64,000 nucleotides of DNA from Streptomyces sp. NRRL S-646 (GCF_000720765.1 NZ_JODC01000020.1:62001-126000), one strand, 5' to 3'; shown: positions 39,323-48,077, counted from the stretch's first letter. Notes: generated by a model from the letters alone, not told the origin. Numbers and translations: made by a program.

Positions 39323-39900
39323 GATGCCGTTCCGGAGCGCTCCGGTGAACCTCGCCCCCCAGTACTTGAATGAGTGGCAGGCGCACCCAGTGCGGCTCCG
39401 CCGCGGGGCGCGGCCGTGATGTCGGCCGTGCTCTCCACGGGCCGGCCCTGCACGGCCCATACGGTGCCGTCGTCGGCGTACAGCCGGGCGGTGACGTGAT
39501 GCGTGCCGCGCGGTACGAACCTGGCCGGGAGGCGGCAGGTGAGGCCGCGGAGCCGGGTGACGAGCCGGCCGTCGACGAAGACGTACGCGAGACCGCGGCC
39601 GGCCGCCGCGCGCGACTTCGTGCCGCGGGGTGAGAAGCGGAAGTTGCGGACGGTCAGATATACGTCCCAGGCGTTGCCGGAGTCCGGCTGCACCTCGATC
39701 CCGACCTCCGGCGCACCCTTCTTCTTCACTTCACGGTAGTGCCGCCCCTGCTTGTCCGTGTTGTCCAGCAGCTTGCCCACCGGCGAGATCGAATCGCCGT
39801 TCTTCCCCTCGTGCGCATCACTGGAGCCGCAGCTCACGGATCCGGTCAGCAGCAGGACACAGACCGCGAGCGCGGCTGGAAGACCCCGCGTCCACGACAT
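39319..39900 (-). CDS. Putative lipoprotein
   Basis: 193 residues beginning MSWTRG with a hydrophobic signal (ALAVCVLLLTGSVSCGSS). The Cys after GSVS is a plausible but imperfect lipobox. The mature part has a beta-rich domain (DVYLTVRNFRFSPRGTKS; YVFVDGRLVTRL; HHVTARLYADDGTVW) that reads like an immunoglobulin-like domain. The C-terminal Gly/Ala/Ser-rich tail overlaps the tetR start. ATG 39900 was preferred to 39930. Function unknown. Confidence 0.7.
   Translation of the reverse strand: MSWTRGLPAALAVCVLLLTGSVSCGSSDAHEGKNGDSISPVGKLLDNTDKQGRHYREVKKKGAPEVGIEVQPDSGNAWDVYLTVRNFRFSPRGTKSRAAAGRGLAYVFVDGRLVTRLRGLTCRLPARFVPRGTHHVTARLYADDGTVWAVQGRPVESTADITAAPRGGAALGAPATHSSTGGRGSPERSGTAS
39332..39345 (-). 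promoter_or_regulatory. Perfect 14-bp palindrome before tetR
   Basis: CCGGAGCGCTCCGG, 10 bp before the TetR start and inside the lipoprotein reading frame. Confidence 0.4.
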
Positions 39901-39989
39901 GCCCGGGAGACTAGAACACCGGTCCGACACTCGGATCCCCCTGGAGTCTGGTTCTCGTTCCTCCCTGATGAGGAGGCCCGGGTACCCCC

Positions 39990-40060
39990 TTGCGCGCGCG
40001 AAACCGCAATCCTACGGTGATGCATAGGAATCAGAAGGCATCGATCTGCATGTCTGCATC
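39990..40060 (+). promoter_or_regulatory. hmgA promoter with TGCATC boxes
   Basis: -35 TTGCGC (39990-39995), 17-base spacer, -10 TACGGT (40013-40018). Immediately downstream, GATGCA (40019-40024) and its complement TGCATC (40055-40060) bracket the likely start and leader, with an intervening GGCATC (40037-40042). This fits a repressor site at +1; the GntR downstream is one candidate. Confidence 0.5.
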
Positions 40061-40079
40061 AGTCCGCAAGGGAGCGACG

Positions 40080-41396
40080 ATGAGCGGGGACGCGCGCAAG
40101 ACGGCCGAGGGGCTGACCCACCTCTCCGGTTTCGGCAACGAGCACAGCTCGGAGGCCGTGCCCGGCGCCCTGCCCGAGGGCCGCAACGCGCCACAGCGCG
40201 CACCGCTCGGGCTGTACGCGGAACAGCTCAGCGGTACGGCGTTCACCGAGCCGCGGGCCCACAACCGCCGCTCCTGGCTCTACCGCATCCGCCCCTCGGC
40301 CGCGCACCCGGCGTTCACACGCACGGACAACGGCGCGATCCGTACGGCCCCGTTCACCGAGTCGGTACCCGACCCGAACCGCCTGCGCTGGAACCCGCTG
40401 CCCGAGCCCCCGGCCGGCACGGACTTCCTGGCCGGCCTGTGGACCCTGGGCGGCAACGGCGACGCCACCCAGCGCACCGGAATGGCCGTGCACCTGTATC
40501 ACGCCAACTCCTCGATGGAGCGCGTCTTCAGCGACGCGGACGGCGAGCTGCTGATCGTCCCGGAGCACGGCGGACTGCTGCTGCGCACGGAGTTCGGGCT
40601 GCTGCATGTGGAGCCGGGACATGTGGCGCTGGTTCCCCGTGGGGTGCGCTTCCGTGTGGAACTGCTGGATCCCTCTGCCCGCGGTTATGTGTGCGAGAAC
40701 TACGGGGCGCCCTTCCACCTCCCCGACCTGGGCCCGATCGGCGCCAACGGCCTCGCCAACGCCCGCGACTTCCAGGCCCCCGTAGCCGCCTACGAGGACG
40801 TCGAGGGCCCGGTGGAGGTGGTGAACAAGTTCTGCGGCAACCTCTGGACGGCCGTGTACGACCACTCGCCGCTCGACGTGGTCGCCTGGCACGGCAACCA
40901 CGTCCCCTACGTCTACGACCTGCGGCGCTTCAACGTCATCGGCAGCATCTCCTACGACCACCCCGACCCGTCGATCTTCACGGTGCTGACGTCGCCGTCC
41001 GACACCCCGGGCCTGGCCGGCGTCGACTTCGTCGTCTTCGCTCCGCGCTGGCTGGTGGGCGAGGACACCTTCCGGCCGCCGTACTTCCACCGGAACGTGA
41101 TGAGCGAGTACATGGGCCTGATCGAGGGCGCCTACGACGCCAAGGCGGAGGGCTTCGTGCCGGGCGGCGGCTCGCTGCACAACATGATGTCGGCGCACGG
41201 GCCGGACCGGGAGACCTTCGACCGGGCGAGCGCGGCCGAGCTGAAGCCGCAGAAGGTGGACGACGGGCTGGCGTTCATGTTCGAGACCCGGTGGCCGGTG
41301 ACGCTCACCCCGCAGGCGGCGGGCGCGGAGCACCTGCAGCAGCGCTACGACGACGTGTGGCAGGGCCTCGAGCGGCATTTCCGCCCGTTGCACTGA
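40080..41396 (+). CDS. hmgA: Homogentisate 1,2-dioxygenase
   Basis: 438 residues, the usual length for the enzyme, which opens the homogentisate ring to maleylacetoacetate in tyrosine/phenylalanine catabolism (EC 1.13.11.5). Recognisable segments are [20 protein letters not shown] at the N-terminus, the active-site [16 protein letters not shown] (His and Glu iron ligands) and [15 protein letters not shown] (His ligand). ATG 40080 follows GGAGCGACG; an in-frame upstream start at 39990 lies inside the promoter. No other tyrosine-catabolic gene is adjacent. A GntR gene follows 27 bases later. Confidence 0.97.
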   Translation: MSGDARKTAEGLTHLSGFGNEHSSEAVPGALPEGRNAPQRAPLGLYAEQLSGTAFTEPRAHNRRSWLYRIRPSAAHPAFTRTDNGAIRTAPFTESVPDPNRLRWNPLPEPPAGTDFLAGLWTLGGNGDATQRTGMAVHLYHANSSMERVFSDADGELLIVPEHGGLLLRTEFGLLHVEPGHVALVPRGVRFRVELLDPSARGYVCENYGAPFHLPDLGPIGANGLANARDFQAPVAAYEDVEGPVEVVNKFCGNLWTAVYDHSPLDVVAWHGNHVPYVYDLRRFNVIGSISYDHPDPSIFTVLTSPSDTPGLAGVDFVVFAPRWLVGEDTFRPPYFHRNVMSEYMGLIEGAYDAKAEGFVPGGGSLHNMMSAHGPDRETFDRASAAELKPQKVDDGLAFMFETRWPVTLTPQAAGAEHLQQRYDDVWQGLERHFRPLH

Positions 41397-41399
41397 TCG

Positions 41400-41414
41400 C
41401 GTACGACCGGTACG
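41400..41414 (+). promoter_or_regulatory. Candidate GntR operator
   Basis: CGTAC-GACCG-GTACG, a 5+5+5 inverted repeat between the hmgA stop and the GTG start of gntR, 9 bp upstream of it. Confidence 0.4.
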
Positions 41415-41423
41415 GATAGGCCC

Positions 41424-42173
41424 GTGACCTCCTTCGCCCCGGACTCGATCGTCCTGAACCGCAAGCTGCCGCTCTGGTACCAGGTGTCGCAGTCCCTGCG
41501 CGCCTCGATACTGGGCCGCTCGCCCCAGGACCCGCTGCGACTGCCCACCGAGGAGCAGCTGGCGGGGCACTACGGGGTGAGCGTGCTGACCATGCGGCAG
41601 GCGCTGAAGGAGCTGGAGGACGAGGGCCTGATCACCCGCCACCGCCGCCGGGGCACGTTCATCGAGCCCGACGCCCTGAGGGGTGCCCCGGTCCGGCTGC
41701 TCGGCTCGGTGGACGCGATCGTGGCCCAGCAGTCCGGGATGGTGACGGAGCTGCTGGACCACGGCAGCGCGCCCGTGCCGCCCGAACTCGCCGAGCACTT
41801 CCCGGAGACCGGCGAGGTGGCCACGTACCACCGGCTGCGCTGCGACGAGAAGACGGGCGAGCCGACCAACCACGCCCGCAACTACGTCCGTCCCGAACTG
41901 GCCGCCCGCTTCGACCCCGCCGACCTGCTGCGCCGCCCGATGACCAAGGTGCTGCGCGACATCGTCCGGGCGGACATCAGCCGCATCACGGACACCGTGG
42001 AGGCCCGCCTGGCCGACCCGGAGACGGCCCGTCTGCTCCAAGTCCCGCTGCTCAGCCCGATCCTGCACTACACGGGCGTGACGTACGACGGGGACGGACG
42101 AGTCCTGGACGTGGCCGTCATCCACTACCGCGGCGACCGCTTCTCCTTCACGGTGACCCTGGACGCCACATGA
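41424..42173 (+). CDS. GntR-family regulator, HutC/UTRA subgroup
   Basis: 249 residues. The N-terminal winged HTH (PLWYQVSQSLRASILG; LPTEEQLAGHYGVSVLTMRQALKELEDEGL; HRRRGTFI) is GntR; the C-terminal UTRA ligand domain runs from about 90 and ends DVAVIHYRGDRFSFTVTLDAT. GTG start. It sits 27 bases after hmgA on the same strand and may regulate aromatic catabolism, although UTRA regulators often sense sugars or amines. Other targets outside the window are possible. Confidence 0.9.
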   Translation: MTSFAPDSIVLNRKLPLWYQVSQSLRASILGRSPQDPLRLPTEEQLAGHYGVSVLTMRQALKELEDEGLITRHRRRGTFIEPDALRGAPVRLLGSVDAIVAQQSGMVTELLDHGSAPVPPELAEHFPETGEVATYHRLRCDEKTGEPTNHARNYVRPELAARFDPADLLRRPMTKVLRDIVRADISRITDTVEARLADPETARLLQVPLLSPILHYTGVTYDGDGRVLDVAVIHYRGDRFSFTVTLDAT

Positions 42174-42213
42174 CGTCACCGGCCCACCCTGCCTGTCGGC
42201 GCAAGGTCGTACG

Positions 42214-43374
42214 ATGCCCAGCGTGACGCACGACGACGCTCCGCTGCTCGCGGACCTCATGCCGTGGTCCGTCGCACCGCCGCGGCTCGGCCGGGGGTGG
42301 CCGACGGGCCCCGACGCCGCATCCCTGAAGGCCCGCTGGGACGCCCTGATGAAGGCCGAGGGCCCGGACCGCGAGGCCCTGTTCGAACCGACCCGCTCGC
42401 GCACGCTGCGCTCGGCGGTCGGCCGGCTGCCGGGCCAGTCGAGCGGCACGCAGAAACTCATCCACGCGTCGGGCCCCTGCCCCGAGCCGGTCCGCGTCCT
42501 GCACGCCCCCTTCGACGAACAGTGGCTGCTCCTCGACCACCGCCTGATCGACGCGGCCCGTCCCGAGCTGTGGCGGGTGGCGGACGAGCACCAGGTCTTC
42601 GTCACCGAGACGGCCACGGAAAGCACCGGCCCGCACCTCCTGGCCACCTCCCACCTCCCTCTGATGCGCCCCGGCCGCATCCGCCCCCTCTACCGCCGCC
42701 CCGGCGGCACGGAACCCAACCTGGCCCCGGGCCTGCTGGACCACCTGAGCGCCCGCCTCGGCCACTCCCCCGGCCCGTCGGACCTCCTCGCCTGGACCAT
42801 GGCAACGGTAGGGCCGGACCTGACGGTCCCCCTCACCGAGGATGCCGAACTCTGGTCGCACGGCGTGGAGTTGGGTCGCCGCATCCTCTGGCTGATGCGC
42901 CGCAACGGCGACCGCCCCAAGCTCCCGGGAGGCCGCCGCCCGTACGTCCGCGCCCCGCTACCGTCCCGGCCGCTCACGATCGCCTACGACCGCGACGAGG
43001 AAACCCTGCTGCTCGACGAGGGCCGCATCTCGCCGGTACCCCCGGAGGCCTGGGACTTCGAGGCGGCCGGCGTCCGGGTCCTGGAGCAGTGGTTCGCGAC
43101 CCGCACGGCACAGCCCGAGCCGGGAACGCTGACGGCGATCCGTCCGACCACCTGGCCGCAGCCGTGGACGTCGGAGCTGCTGGAGCTGATCACGGTCCTG
43201 GCACTGTTGGCCGAACTAAGGCCACAGCAGGCGGAGTTGACGGTGACAGCCCCCGTCACGGCGTCCGACCTGCACAAGGCGGGAGTGCTCCCGGCACCGG
43301 AGGCGGCGCGCAGACCGGCCTCGGTTCTCGACCACCACGAAGAAGGCCCCGAGGGCCAGTTCGCGCTGATCTAG
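42214..43374 (+). CDS. Orphan type ISP restriction-modification C-terminal domain protein
   Basis: 386-residue protein resembling the stand-alone Streptomyces proteins annotated as type ISP restriction/modification enzyme, i.e. the C-terminal target-recognition-like part of long DNA methyltransferase-helicase enzymes. Recognisable stretches are LMPWSVAPPRLGRGWPTGPD and APFDEQWLLLDHRLIDAARPELWRVAD. There is no NPPY methyltransferase motif and no helicase, so it cannot methylate or restrict alone. ATG 42214 has no ribosome site; leaderless translation is possible. The role is unknown. Confidence 0.7.
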   Translation: MPSVTHDDAPLLADLMPWSVAPPRLGRGWPTGPDAASLKARWDALMKAEGPDREALFEPTRSRTLRSAVGRLPGQSSGTQKLIHASGPCPEPVRVLHAPFDEQWLLLDHRLIDAARPELWRVADEHQVFVTETATESTGPHLLATSHLPLMRPGRIRPLYRRPGGTEPNLAPGLLDHLSARLGHSPGPSDLLAWTMATVGPDLTVPLTEDAELWSHGVELGRRILWLMRRNGDRPKLPGGRRPYVRAPLPSRPLTIAYDRDEETLLLDEGRISPVPPEAWDFEAAGVRVLEQWFATRTAQPEPGTLTAIRPTTWPQPWTSELLELITVLALLAELRPQQAELTVTAPVTASDLHKAGVLPAPEAARRPASVLDHHEEGPEGQFALI

Positions 43375-43398
43375 TTCCACGCCGTCCAGTCCCTGGGG

Positions 43399-44112
43399 CT
43401 AGTCCCTGGGCTCGAACGCGTCCAGGATCCGGCTCAGCATCAACTCGAAGGCCCCATCCAGATCGATCGGACCGGGGTCCTCCGTGAAAGCCGCCGCCAT
43501 CCGCGGGTAGGCCCCGCCGCCCACCTGGCTCCCGAGGTAGGCGATACGCACCGCACTCTCCTCCTCCGCCGACCACGGCAACGACCGCGTCCGCTCGGCG
43601 GCAGCCAACTCAGTGGCGACATAGGACGTCACACACCCGTTCAGCATCCCGACGAGCTGCATCTTCATGCCGTAGCGCGCATCGAGCGGGTCCAGGCAGG
43701 CCAGACAGTGCTCCAGATAGCGCAGGGCGTTCGGACTGAACCCGTACACCGGTGACATCAGCCGCGTGAGCCACGGATGCCGGTGCATCAGCGCCCGCGT
43801 CTGCTGGGCGACCCGGCGCATGTCGGCCCGCCAGTCCCCCGACGGCTCCCACAGCTCGTGCTCGCCGCTGACCGCGTCCACCATCAGCTCGTACAGGTCC
43901 TCCTTGCGGGGGACGTAGTTGTAGAGCGACATGGTCCCGCAGCCCAGCTCGGCCGCGACGTGCCGCATCGACACCGCGTCCAGGCCGCCCTCGTCGGCGA
44001 CCTTCACCGCAGCCGCCGCGATGTCGGCACGCGTGTAGGCCGGCCTCGGCCCCCGGCCCGTCCGCTCGGGACGCGCCCAGATCACTTCGGGTACCGCCGC
44101 TCGGCCCGCCAT
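43399..44112 (-). CDS. TetR repressor of the DrrAB-like exporter
   Basis: 237-residue TetR with HTH VSMRHVAAELGCGTMSLYNYVPRKEDL (about 47-73) and TetR_C_1-like ligand domain (GFSPNALRYLEHCLACL). It is divergent from the drrA-like gene, 63 bp away. Two near-identical palindromes (44141-44157 and 44184-44200) flank the drrA promoter, so it very probably represses the exporter and itself and is released by the exported compound. Confidence 0.9.
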   Translation of the reverse strand: MAGRAAVPEVIWARPERTGRGPRPAYTRADIAAAAVKVADEGGLDAVSMRHVAAELGCGTMSLYNYVPRKEDLYELMVDAVSGEHELWEPSGDWRADMRRVAQQTRALMHRHPWLTRLMSPVYGFSPNALRYLEHCLACLDPLDARYGMKMQLVGMLNGCVTSYVATELAAAERTRSLPWSAEEESAVRIAYLGSQVGGGAYPRMAAAFTEDPGPIDLDGAFELMLSRILDAFEPRD

Positions 44113-44140
44113 CGATCATCACCTCGCCCACCATCCTAGT

Positions 44141-44200
44141 TACGTACACCGTACGTAGTGCGCTATGGTCAAGACATGACTTCTACGTACGCTGTACTTA
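44141..44200 (+). promoter_or_regulatory. drrA promoter with two TetR operators
   Basis: O1 TACGTAC-ACC-GTACGTA (44141-44157, perfect 7+3+7) lies over the -35. The -10 TATGGT (44164-44169) ends 6 bases before ATG 44176, implying a leaderless mRNA. O2 TACGTAC-GCT-GTACTTA (44184-44200) lies inside codons 3-9 of drrA. Binding at both would bracket RNA polymerase. Confidence 0.75.
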
Positions 44201-45135
44201 GTGAAGGTCTGGAGAAGAGGTTCGGCGAGGTGCACGCGGTGCGCGGGCTGGATCTCGCGGTGGCCGAGGGCACGGTCTGCGGCGTCCTCGGGCCGAACGG
44301 GGCGGGCAAGACGACGGCCGTACGGCTGCTGACGACGCTGCTGCGGCCGGACGCGGGCTCGGCACGGATCGCGGGGCACGACCTCGTCCGGGAGCCCGCG
44401 GCCGTCCGGCGCAGGATCGGCGTCACGGGGCAGTACGCGTCGGTCGACGGTGACCTCACGGGCCGCGAGAACCTGCAGCTGTTCGCGCGGCTGCACCGGG
44501 TGCGGGCGCCGGGGCAGCGCGCCGACGAGCTGCTCGAGCGGTTCGGGCTGGCAGAGGCCGCCGGCCGGGCGGCGTCGACCTACTCGGGCGGGATGCGCCG
44601 CCGGCTGGACCTGGCGGCGAGCCTGATCCGCCGGCCGGAGGTGCTGTTCCTGGACGAGCCGACGACGGGGCTCGACCCGGCCAGCCGCAATCTGATCTGG
44701 ACGGCCGTGCGCGAGCTCACGTCCGACGGTACGACGGTGCTGCTGACCACGCAGTATCTGGAGGAGGCCGACCAACTCGCCGACGACATCGCCCTGGTGG
44801 ACCGGGGACGGGTGGCACACACGGGTTCGCCGGCCCAGTTCAAGGGGCTCATCGGGGCGTACGTCGAGGTGGTCGTCGCGGACGCGGACGTGCTGGTGAA
44901 GGCGGCCGGGGTGCTCGATCAACTCACGGGCGCCGAGCCGTCGTTCGACCGTGAACGCAACGCCGTCGGCGCGGTCACCAGGGACCGGACGCTCACACTG
45001 CCCCGCCTGGTGCGCGAACTCGACACGGCGGGCGTGCCGTTGCTCGATGCGGCCCTGCGTCCGCCGACGCTCGACGAGGCCTTTCTGCGGCTGACAGAAA
45101 ACAACACCGAGGACGACAAGGAGCATGCCGCATGA
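44176..45135 (+). CDS. ABC exporter ATPase, DrrA-like
   Basis: 319-residue ATPase of the daunorubicin-resistance (DrrA) family. Walker A GPNGAGKTT (about 38-46), Q-loop TGQYASVDGDLTGREN, signature YSGGMRRRLDLAASL (about 136-150), Walker B EVLFLDEPTTGLDP, and the DrrA-type C-terminal domain (PTLDEAFLRLT) are present. ATG 44176 follows a -10 at 44164-44169 with no ribosome site, so leaderless. It pairs with the ABC-2 permease gene (ATGA overlap) to export a hydrophobic drug or metabolite; it is controlled by the divergent TetR. Confidence 0.94.
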   Translation: MTSTYAVLSEGLEKRFGEVHAVRGLDLAVAEGTVCGVLGPNGAGKTTAVRLLTTLLRPDAGSARIAGHDLVREPAAVRRRIGVTGQYASVDGDLTGRENLQLFARLHRVRAPGQRADELLERFGLAEAAGRAASTYSGGMRRRLDLAASLIRRPEVLFLDEPTTGLDPASRNLIWTAVRELTSDGTTVLLTTQYLEEADQLADDIALVDRGRVAHTGSPAQFKGLIGAYVEVVVADADVLVKAAGVLDQLTGAEPSFDRERNAVGAVTRDRTLTLPRLVRELDTAGVPLLDAALRPPTLDEAFLRLTENNTEDDKEHAA

Positions 45136-45914
45136 GCACGTTGGCGTACGACGGGACCGCCCTTCTGGGCCGCCAGCTGCGGCGGATGCGGAACAACCCG
45201 GGGTTGCTGATCCTCACTCAGACGATGCCGATCAGCATGCTGCTGTTCTTCGGCTACGTCTTCGGCAGCGCGCTGGCGATGCCGGGCGGGGAGTACCGGT
45301 CCTTCCTGGTGCCGGGACTGCTGGTGGCGACGGCCGCGAACGGGATCATGACCGGCATGTTCCAGGCCGCCCAGGACACCCACCGGGGTGTCATGGACCG
45401 GTTCCGGACGCTGCCGATCAACCGGGCCGCCGTACCGCTCGGGCAGGCCGTGGCGGATGTCGTCGTCACGGCCGCAGGCACGGTGCCGTTCCTGTTGGTG
45501 GGGCTCGCGGTGGGGTGGCGGGTCGAGGGCAGCGCGTTCGATGCGGTGGGCGCCGTATGCCTGTTGCTGCTGTTCCGGTTCGCGACGACCTGGATCGGGA
45601 TCTTCCTCGGCCTGCTCACCCGGAACGAGGAGGCCGCGGGGCAGCTGGGCGGGGCGACCTTCATGCTGCCGCTGCTGTCCAACGCGTACATCCCGACGGA
45701 CGGTCTGCCGGGCTGGCTGCGCACGGTCGCCGAGTGGAATCCGATCAGCGCGGTGACGACGGCCCTGCGGGACCTCTTCGGCAATGCGCCGGTGCCGGGG
45801 GACGCTGCCTGGCCGGTGGCGCACCCGATCGCCGGGTCACTGCTGTGGTGCGCCGTGCTGATCGCGGTGTTCCTGCCGCTCGCGGTGCGCAGATACGCAC
45901 ACGGGGAGCGATGA
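45132..45914 (+). CDS. ABC-2 permease, DrrB-like
   Basis: 260-residue membrane subunit with six helices and the DrrB pattern: a cytoplasmic N-terminus with RQLRRMRNNPGLLILTQTMP, helix 1 near 29-48, and the conserved MDRFRTLPINRAAVPLGQ amphipathic region before helix 3. It forms the channel for the upstream ATPase. The start overlaps the ATPase stop (ATGA) and its own stop overlaps a small downstream reading frame. The substrate is unknown; resistance to a DNA- or membrane-active compound is possible. Confidence 0.92.
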   Translation: MSTLAYDGTALLGRQLRRMRNNPGLLILTQTMPISMLLFFGYVFGSALAMPGGEYRSFLVPGLLVATAANGIMTGMFQAAQDTHRGVMDRFRTLPINRAAVPLGQAVADVVVTAAGTVPFLLVGLAVGWRVEGSAFDAVGAVCLLLLFRFATTWIGIFLGLLTRNEEAAGQLGGATFMLPLLSNAYIPTDGLPGWLRTVAEWNPISAVTTALRDLFGNAPVPGDAAWPVAHPIAGSLLWCAVLIAVFLPLAVRRYAHGER

Positions 45915-46135
45915 ACGGTCACCCCTCCGAGGAGCGCCGAAGCTCGTTCGAGGGGGAGTCGAGAGCCGTCGGTGCCGGGCGGGGACGGGGCATCGGACGG
46001 GAGCGCGGGCCGCGCCGGGGTGCCGCACCTGGACATCGCTGCTGTGCCGTGGGGATGACGGACGACGAGTTCGCAGCGATGCGCCGGGACGGTGCGGTCA
46101 CCCGGGCACGGACCACGCGGGGAGCGCCGGTGTAG
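45911..46135 (+). CDS. Small coupled reading frame, unknown
   Basis: 74 codons whose ATG overlaps the permease stop (ATGA). The product is Arg/Gly-rich and low complexity, apart from a C-terminal segment MTDDEFAAMRRDGAVTRART that looks protein-like. It converges with the small gene at 46137 (1 base between stops). The coupling favours translation; the composition does not. I do not recognise it. Confidence 0.35.
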   Translation: MNGHPSEERRSSFEGESRAVGAGRGRGIGRERGPRRGAAPGHRCCAVGMTDDEFAAMRRDGAVTRARTTRGAPV

Positions 46136-46136
46136 C

Positions 46137-46406
46137 TCAGCGCCCGCCGAACAGCGAACGACGCAGTCGGCGCAGCGGCGCGAAGAGCAGCACACGGCTG
46201 ATCCGGTTGCCCCTGGCGCTGCGCTCACGTGGAGTGTCACGCGCGGTCAGCTCGCGCATCAGCGAGGTCGCCTCGGCCGTCTCGCGCTGTGGGACGGCCG
46301 GGCCGCCCAGCACCGAGAGATGGCGGTCGAGACGCGAACTGGTCGCGCTGCTCCCGCAGGTGATCGCAGGGACCCTGGCCCTGCTGCGCACTGTTATCTG
46401 TTCCAT
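46137..46406 (-). CDS. Small conserved-looking basic protein
   Basis: 89 residues starting MEQITVRSRARVPAIT, with SRLDRHLSVLGGPAVPQRETAEATSLMREL in the middle and a very basic C-terminus (LRRLRRSLFGGR). There is no signal or membrane helix. SD GGGGAG precedes ATG 46406. It lies 126 bases downstream of rskA on the same strand. The gap holds the small palindrome AGGGT-A-ACCCT (46444-46454). It looks like a Streptomyces-specific small protein; function unknown. Confidence 0.6.
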   Translation of the reverse strand: MEQITVRSRARVPAITCGSSATSSRLDRHLSVLGGPAVPQRETAEATSLMRELTARDTPRERSARGNRISRVLLFAPLRRLRRSLFGGR

Positions 46407-46532
46407 GTCACTCCCCACCCGTACGAGTCCACCCGGCCCGGGCAGGGTAACCCTATCGCTCCCTCGGGGCACTCGTGTATCGCGGTCACAGGATTCACCT
46501 TCCCCATAAGGGTGTTGACGACTCCTCCATGG

Positions 46533-47354
46533 TCACTCTCCGAATCCAACCGATTTCAGGGCGAGTTGGACAATGGGCTGGCTGGTGGGCTGCGGTGAGC
46601 CACCGTCGGGTTCGACGGTCACTGCGAGTGACGTGGCCGACTTGCTGAGGTCGGTCGCGACCAAGGGCGTGTCGCCGCCCCCGAACAGCCCCAGGGAACG
46701 CGGTTGCGCATCGGGGCGCATGAGCCACAGCTGGTGCACGCGTCCGCTGGGCAGGGCGTCGTATCCGCTGAGCGTGACGACCGCCTGCCCCTGAGATGCG
46801 GAGGCGACCGCTCCGATACTTCGGCCCTGGGGGTCCCTGCGGGTGGTCGCGCGGGCGTCGGGAGCTGCGAGAACGTGGGCGATCTCACGTGCCTGGGCGC
46901 GCTCGGCGTCCAGCTTGTCCTGGGTCCGGTTCGCCTGGACGGCGAAGAGCGAGGCGACGACGAGGGCCGCGGCGGCCGTCGCCGTGGCGAACGGCACGAA
47001 GAAGGGGCGGCGCTCGCGCGGCGCACGGGAGCGTCCCGGCGGCGGCTGCGTGCCCCAGACGTGCGGCGGCAGCTGGGGCGTGTGCTCCCTCGCGACCGGC
47101 CCCGCCTGCTGCGGAGTGGCACGCACGGCGGCCAGCACCCGGTCGCGCATCGCGGCCGGCGGCGGGGCTGCCGTGGACCAGGCGAGGCGCACGGCGTCCT
47201 CGGACAGGGCGCGCACCTCGGCACCGCAGCGCTCGCAGTTCTTGAGGTGCCGCTCGAAGCGGACCCGCTCCGCGGGCTCCAGCGCGTCGAGCGCATAGGG
47301 GGCCGCGAGGGAGTGCAGATCCCCGCGGCGGAACAGTCGGGCAAGGAGACTCAT
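46533..47354 (-). CDS. rskA: Anti-sigma-K factor RskA
   Basis: 273-residue single-pass anti-sigma factor. The cytoplasmic zinc-binding anti-sigma motif HLKNCERC gives His36, Cys40 and Cys43. One membrane helix lies at about 120-142 (FATATAAAALVVASLFAV). The extracytoplasmic RskA domain (VVTLSGYDALPSGRVHQLWLMRPDAQPRSLG) sits at the C-terminus. It holds SigK at the membrane until regulated proteolysis releases it (mycobacterial model). ATG 47354 overlaps the sigK stop (ATGA), so sigma and anti-sigma are coupled. Confidence 0.93.
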   Translation of the reverse strand: MSLLARLFRRGDLHSLAAPYALDALEPAERVRFERHLKNCERCGAEVRALSEDAVRLAWSTAAPPPAAMRDRVLAAVRATPQQAGPVAREHTPQLPPHVWGTQPPPGRSRAPRERRPFFVPFATATAAAALVVASLFAVQANRTQDKLDAERAQAREIAHVLAAPDARATTRRDPQGRSIGAVASASQGQAVVTLSGYDALPSGRVHQLWLMRPDAQPRSLGLFGGGDTPLVATDLSKSATSLAVTVEPDGGSPQPTSQPIVQLALKSVGFGE

Positions 47355-47893
47355 GCGACACCTCCCAGGCACTTGCGCAGCTGGGTGAGTCCGTCGCGCA
47401 TCCGGGTCTTGACCGTGCCCAGCGGCAGGGAGAGCCGCTCGGCCACTTCACGGTACGTGTAGCCGTCGTAGTAGGCGAGGGTGACGGACTGGCGCTGCAG
47501 GGTGGTGAGTCGGTCCAGGCAGCGGCGTACCCACTCGCGTTCGAGGCCCGCCTCGACCTCTTCGGTGACCTGGTCGAAGGCGGGGTGGTGGGCCCGGCGT
47601 GCCTCGCGCTGTTCGCGGTCGACGGCGGCGCGGGCGCTGCGCACCCGGTCGACGGCGCGACGGTGGGCGAGGGTGAGGATCCAGGACAGGGCGCTGCCGC
47701 GGCCGGGGTCGAACCGGCCCGCGGAGCGCCAGAGTTCGAGCAGCACTTCCTGGGCCACCTCCTCCGACTGTGCGGGGTCGCGTACGACCCGGCGGACCAG
47801 TCCGAACACCGGACCGGACACCAGGCCGTACAGCTCCTCGAATGCCTTCTGGTCGCCGCCTGCCACGAGTACCAGAAGCTCGTCCGCCTCCAC
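47351..47893 (-). CDS. sigK: ECF sigma factor SigK
   Basis: 180-residue ECF (ECF19/SigK type) sigma factor. Region 2 has DQKAFEELYGLV, EEVAQEVLLELWRSAGRFDP and ALSWILTLAHRRAVDRVRSA; region 4 has TLQRQSVTLAYYDGYTYREVAERLSLPLGTVKTRMRDGL-type sequence. I choose GTG 47893 because GAGAGGGGG lies just upstream and a SigK-like promoter (47943-47969) ends after the alternative ATG 47944. TTG 47950 and ATG 47944 would add 17-19 residues. It is translationally coupled to rskA. Confidence 0.9.
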   Translation of the reverse strand: MEADELLVLVAGGDQKAFEELYGLVSGPVFGLVRRVVRDPAQSEEVAQEVLLELWRSAGRFDPGRGSALSWILTLAHRRAVDRVRSARAAVDREQREARRAHHPAFDQVTEEVEAGLEREWVRRCLDRLTTLQRQSVTLAYYDGYTYREVAERLSLPLGTVKTRMRDGLTQLRKCLGGVA

Positions 47894-47942
47894 TCGGTCC
47901 CCCTCTCCCCGGCCGCATGGGCCCCGTCCCGTCACACCAGGC

Positions 47943-47969
47943 ATTCGCAACGAACGCACCTCCGGATGG
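47943..47969 (-). promoter_or_regulatory. Probable SigK autoregulatory promoter
   Basis: On the minus strand: CCATCC (47969-47964), 15 bases, GCGAAT (47948-47943). It resembles the SigK-type CCATCC...CCGAAT promoters of mycobacteria (recalled; spacing there is slightly longer). Transcription would start near 47936 and leave about 43 bases of leader to GTG 47893. Confidence 0.6.
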
Positions 47970-48077
47970 GGTACGGATCAGCGCGCTCGAAACGCGGGTC
48001 CACGCCCCACCAAAGAAGTTTTGCGGCTCGACTGAAACAAGATCAGGGGTTTGCCGTAAAGACGTTTGAGATTCCAC

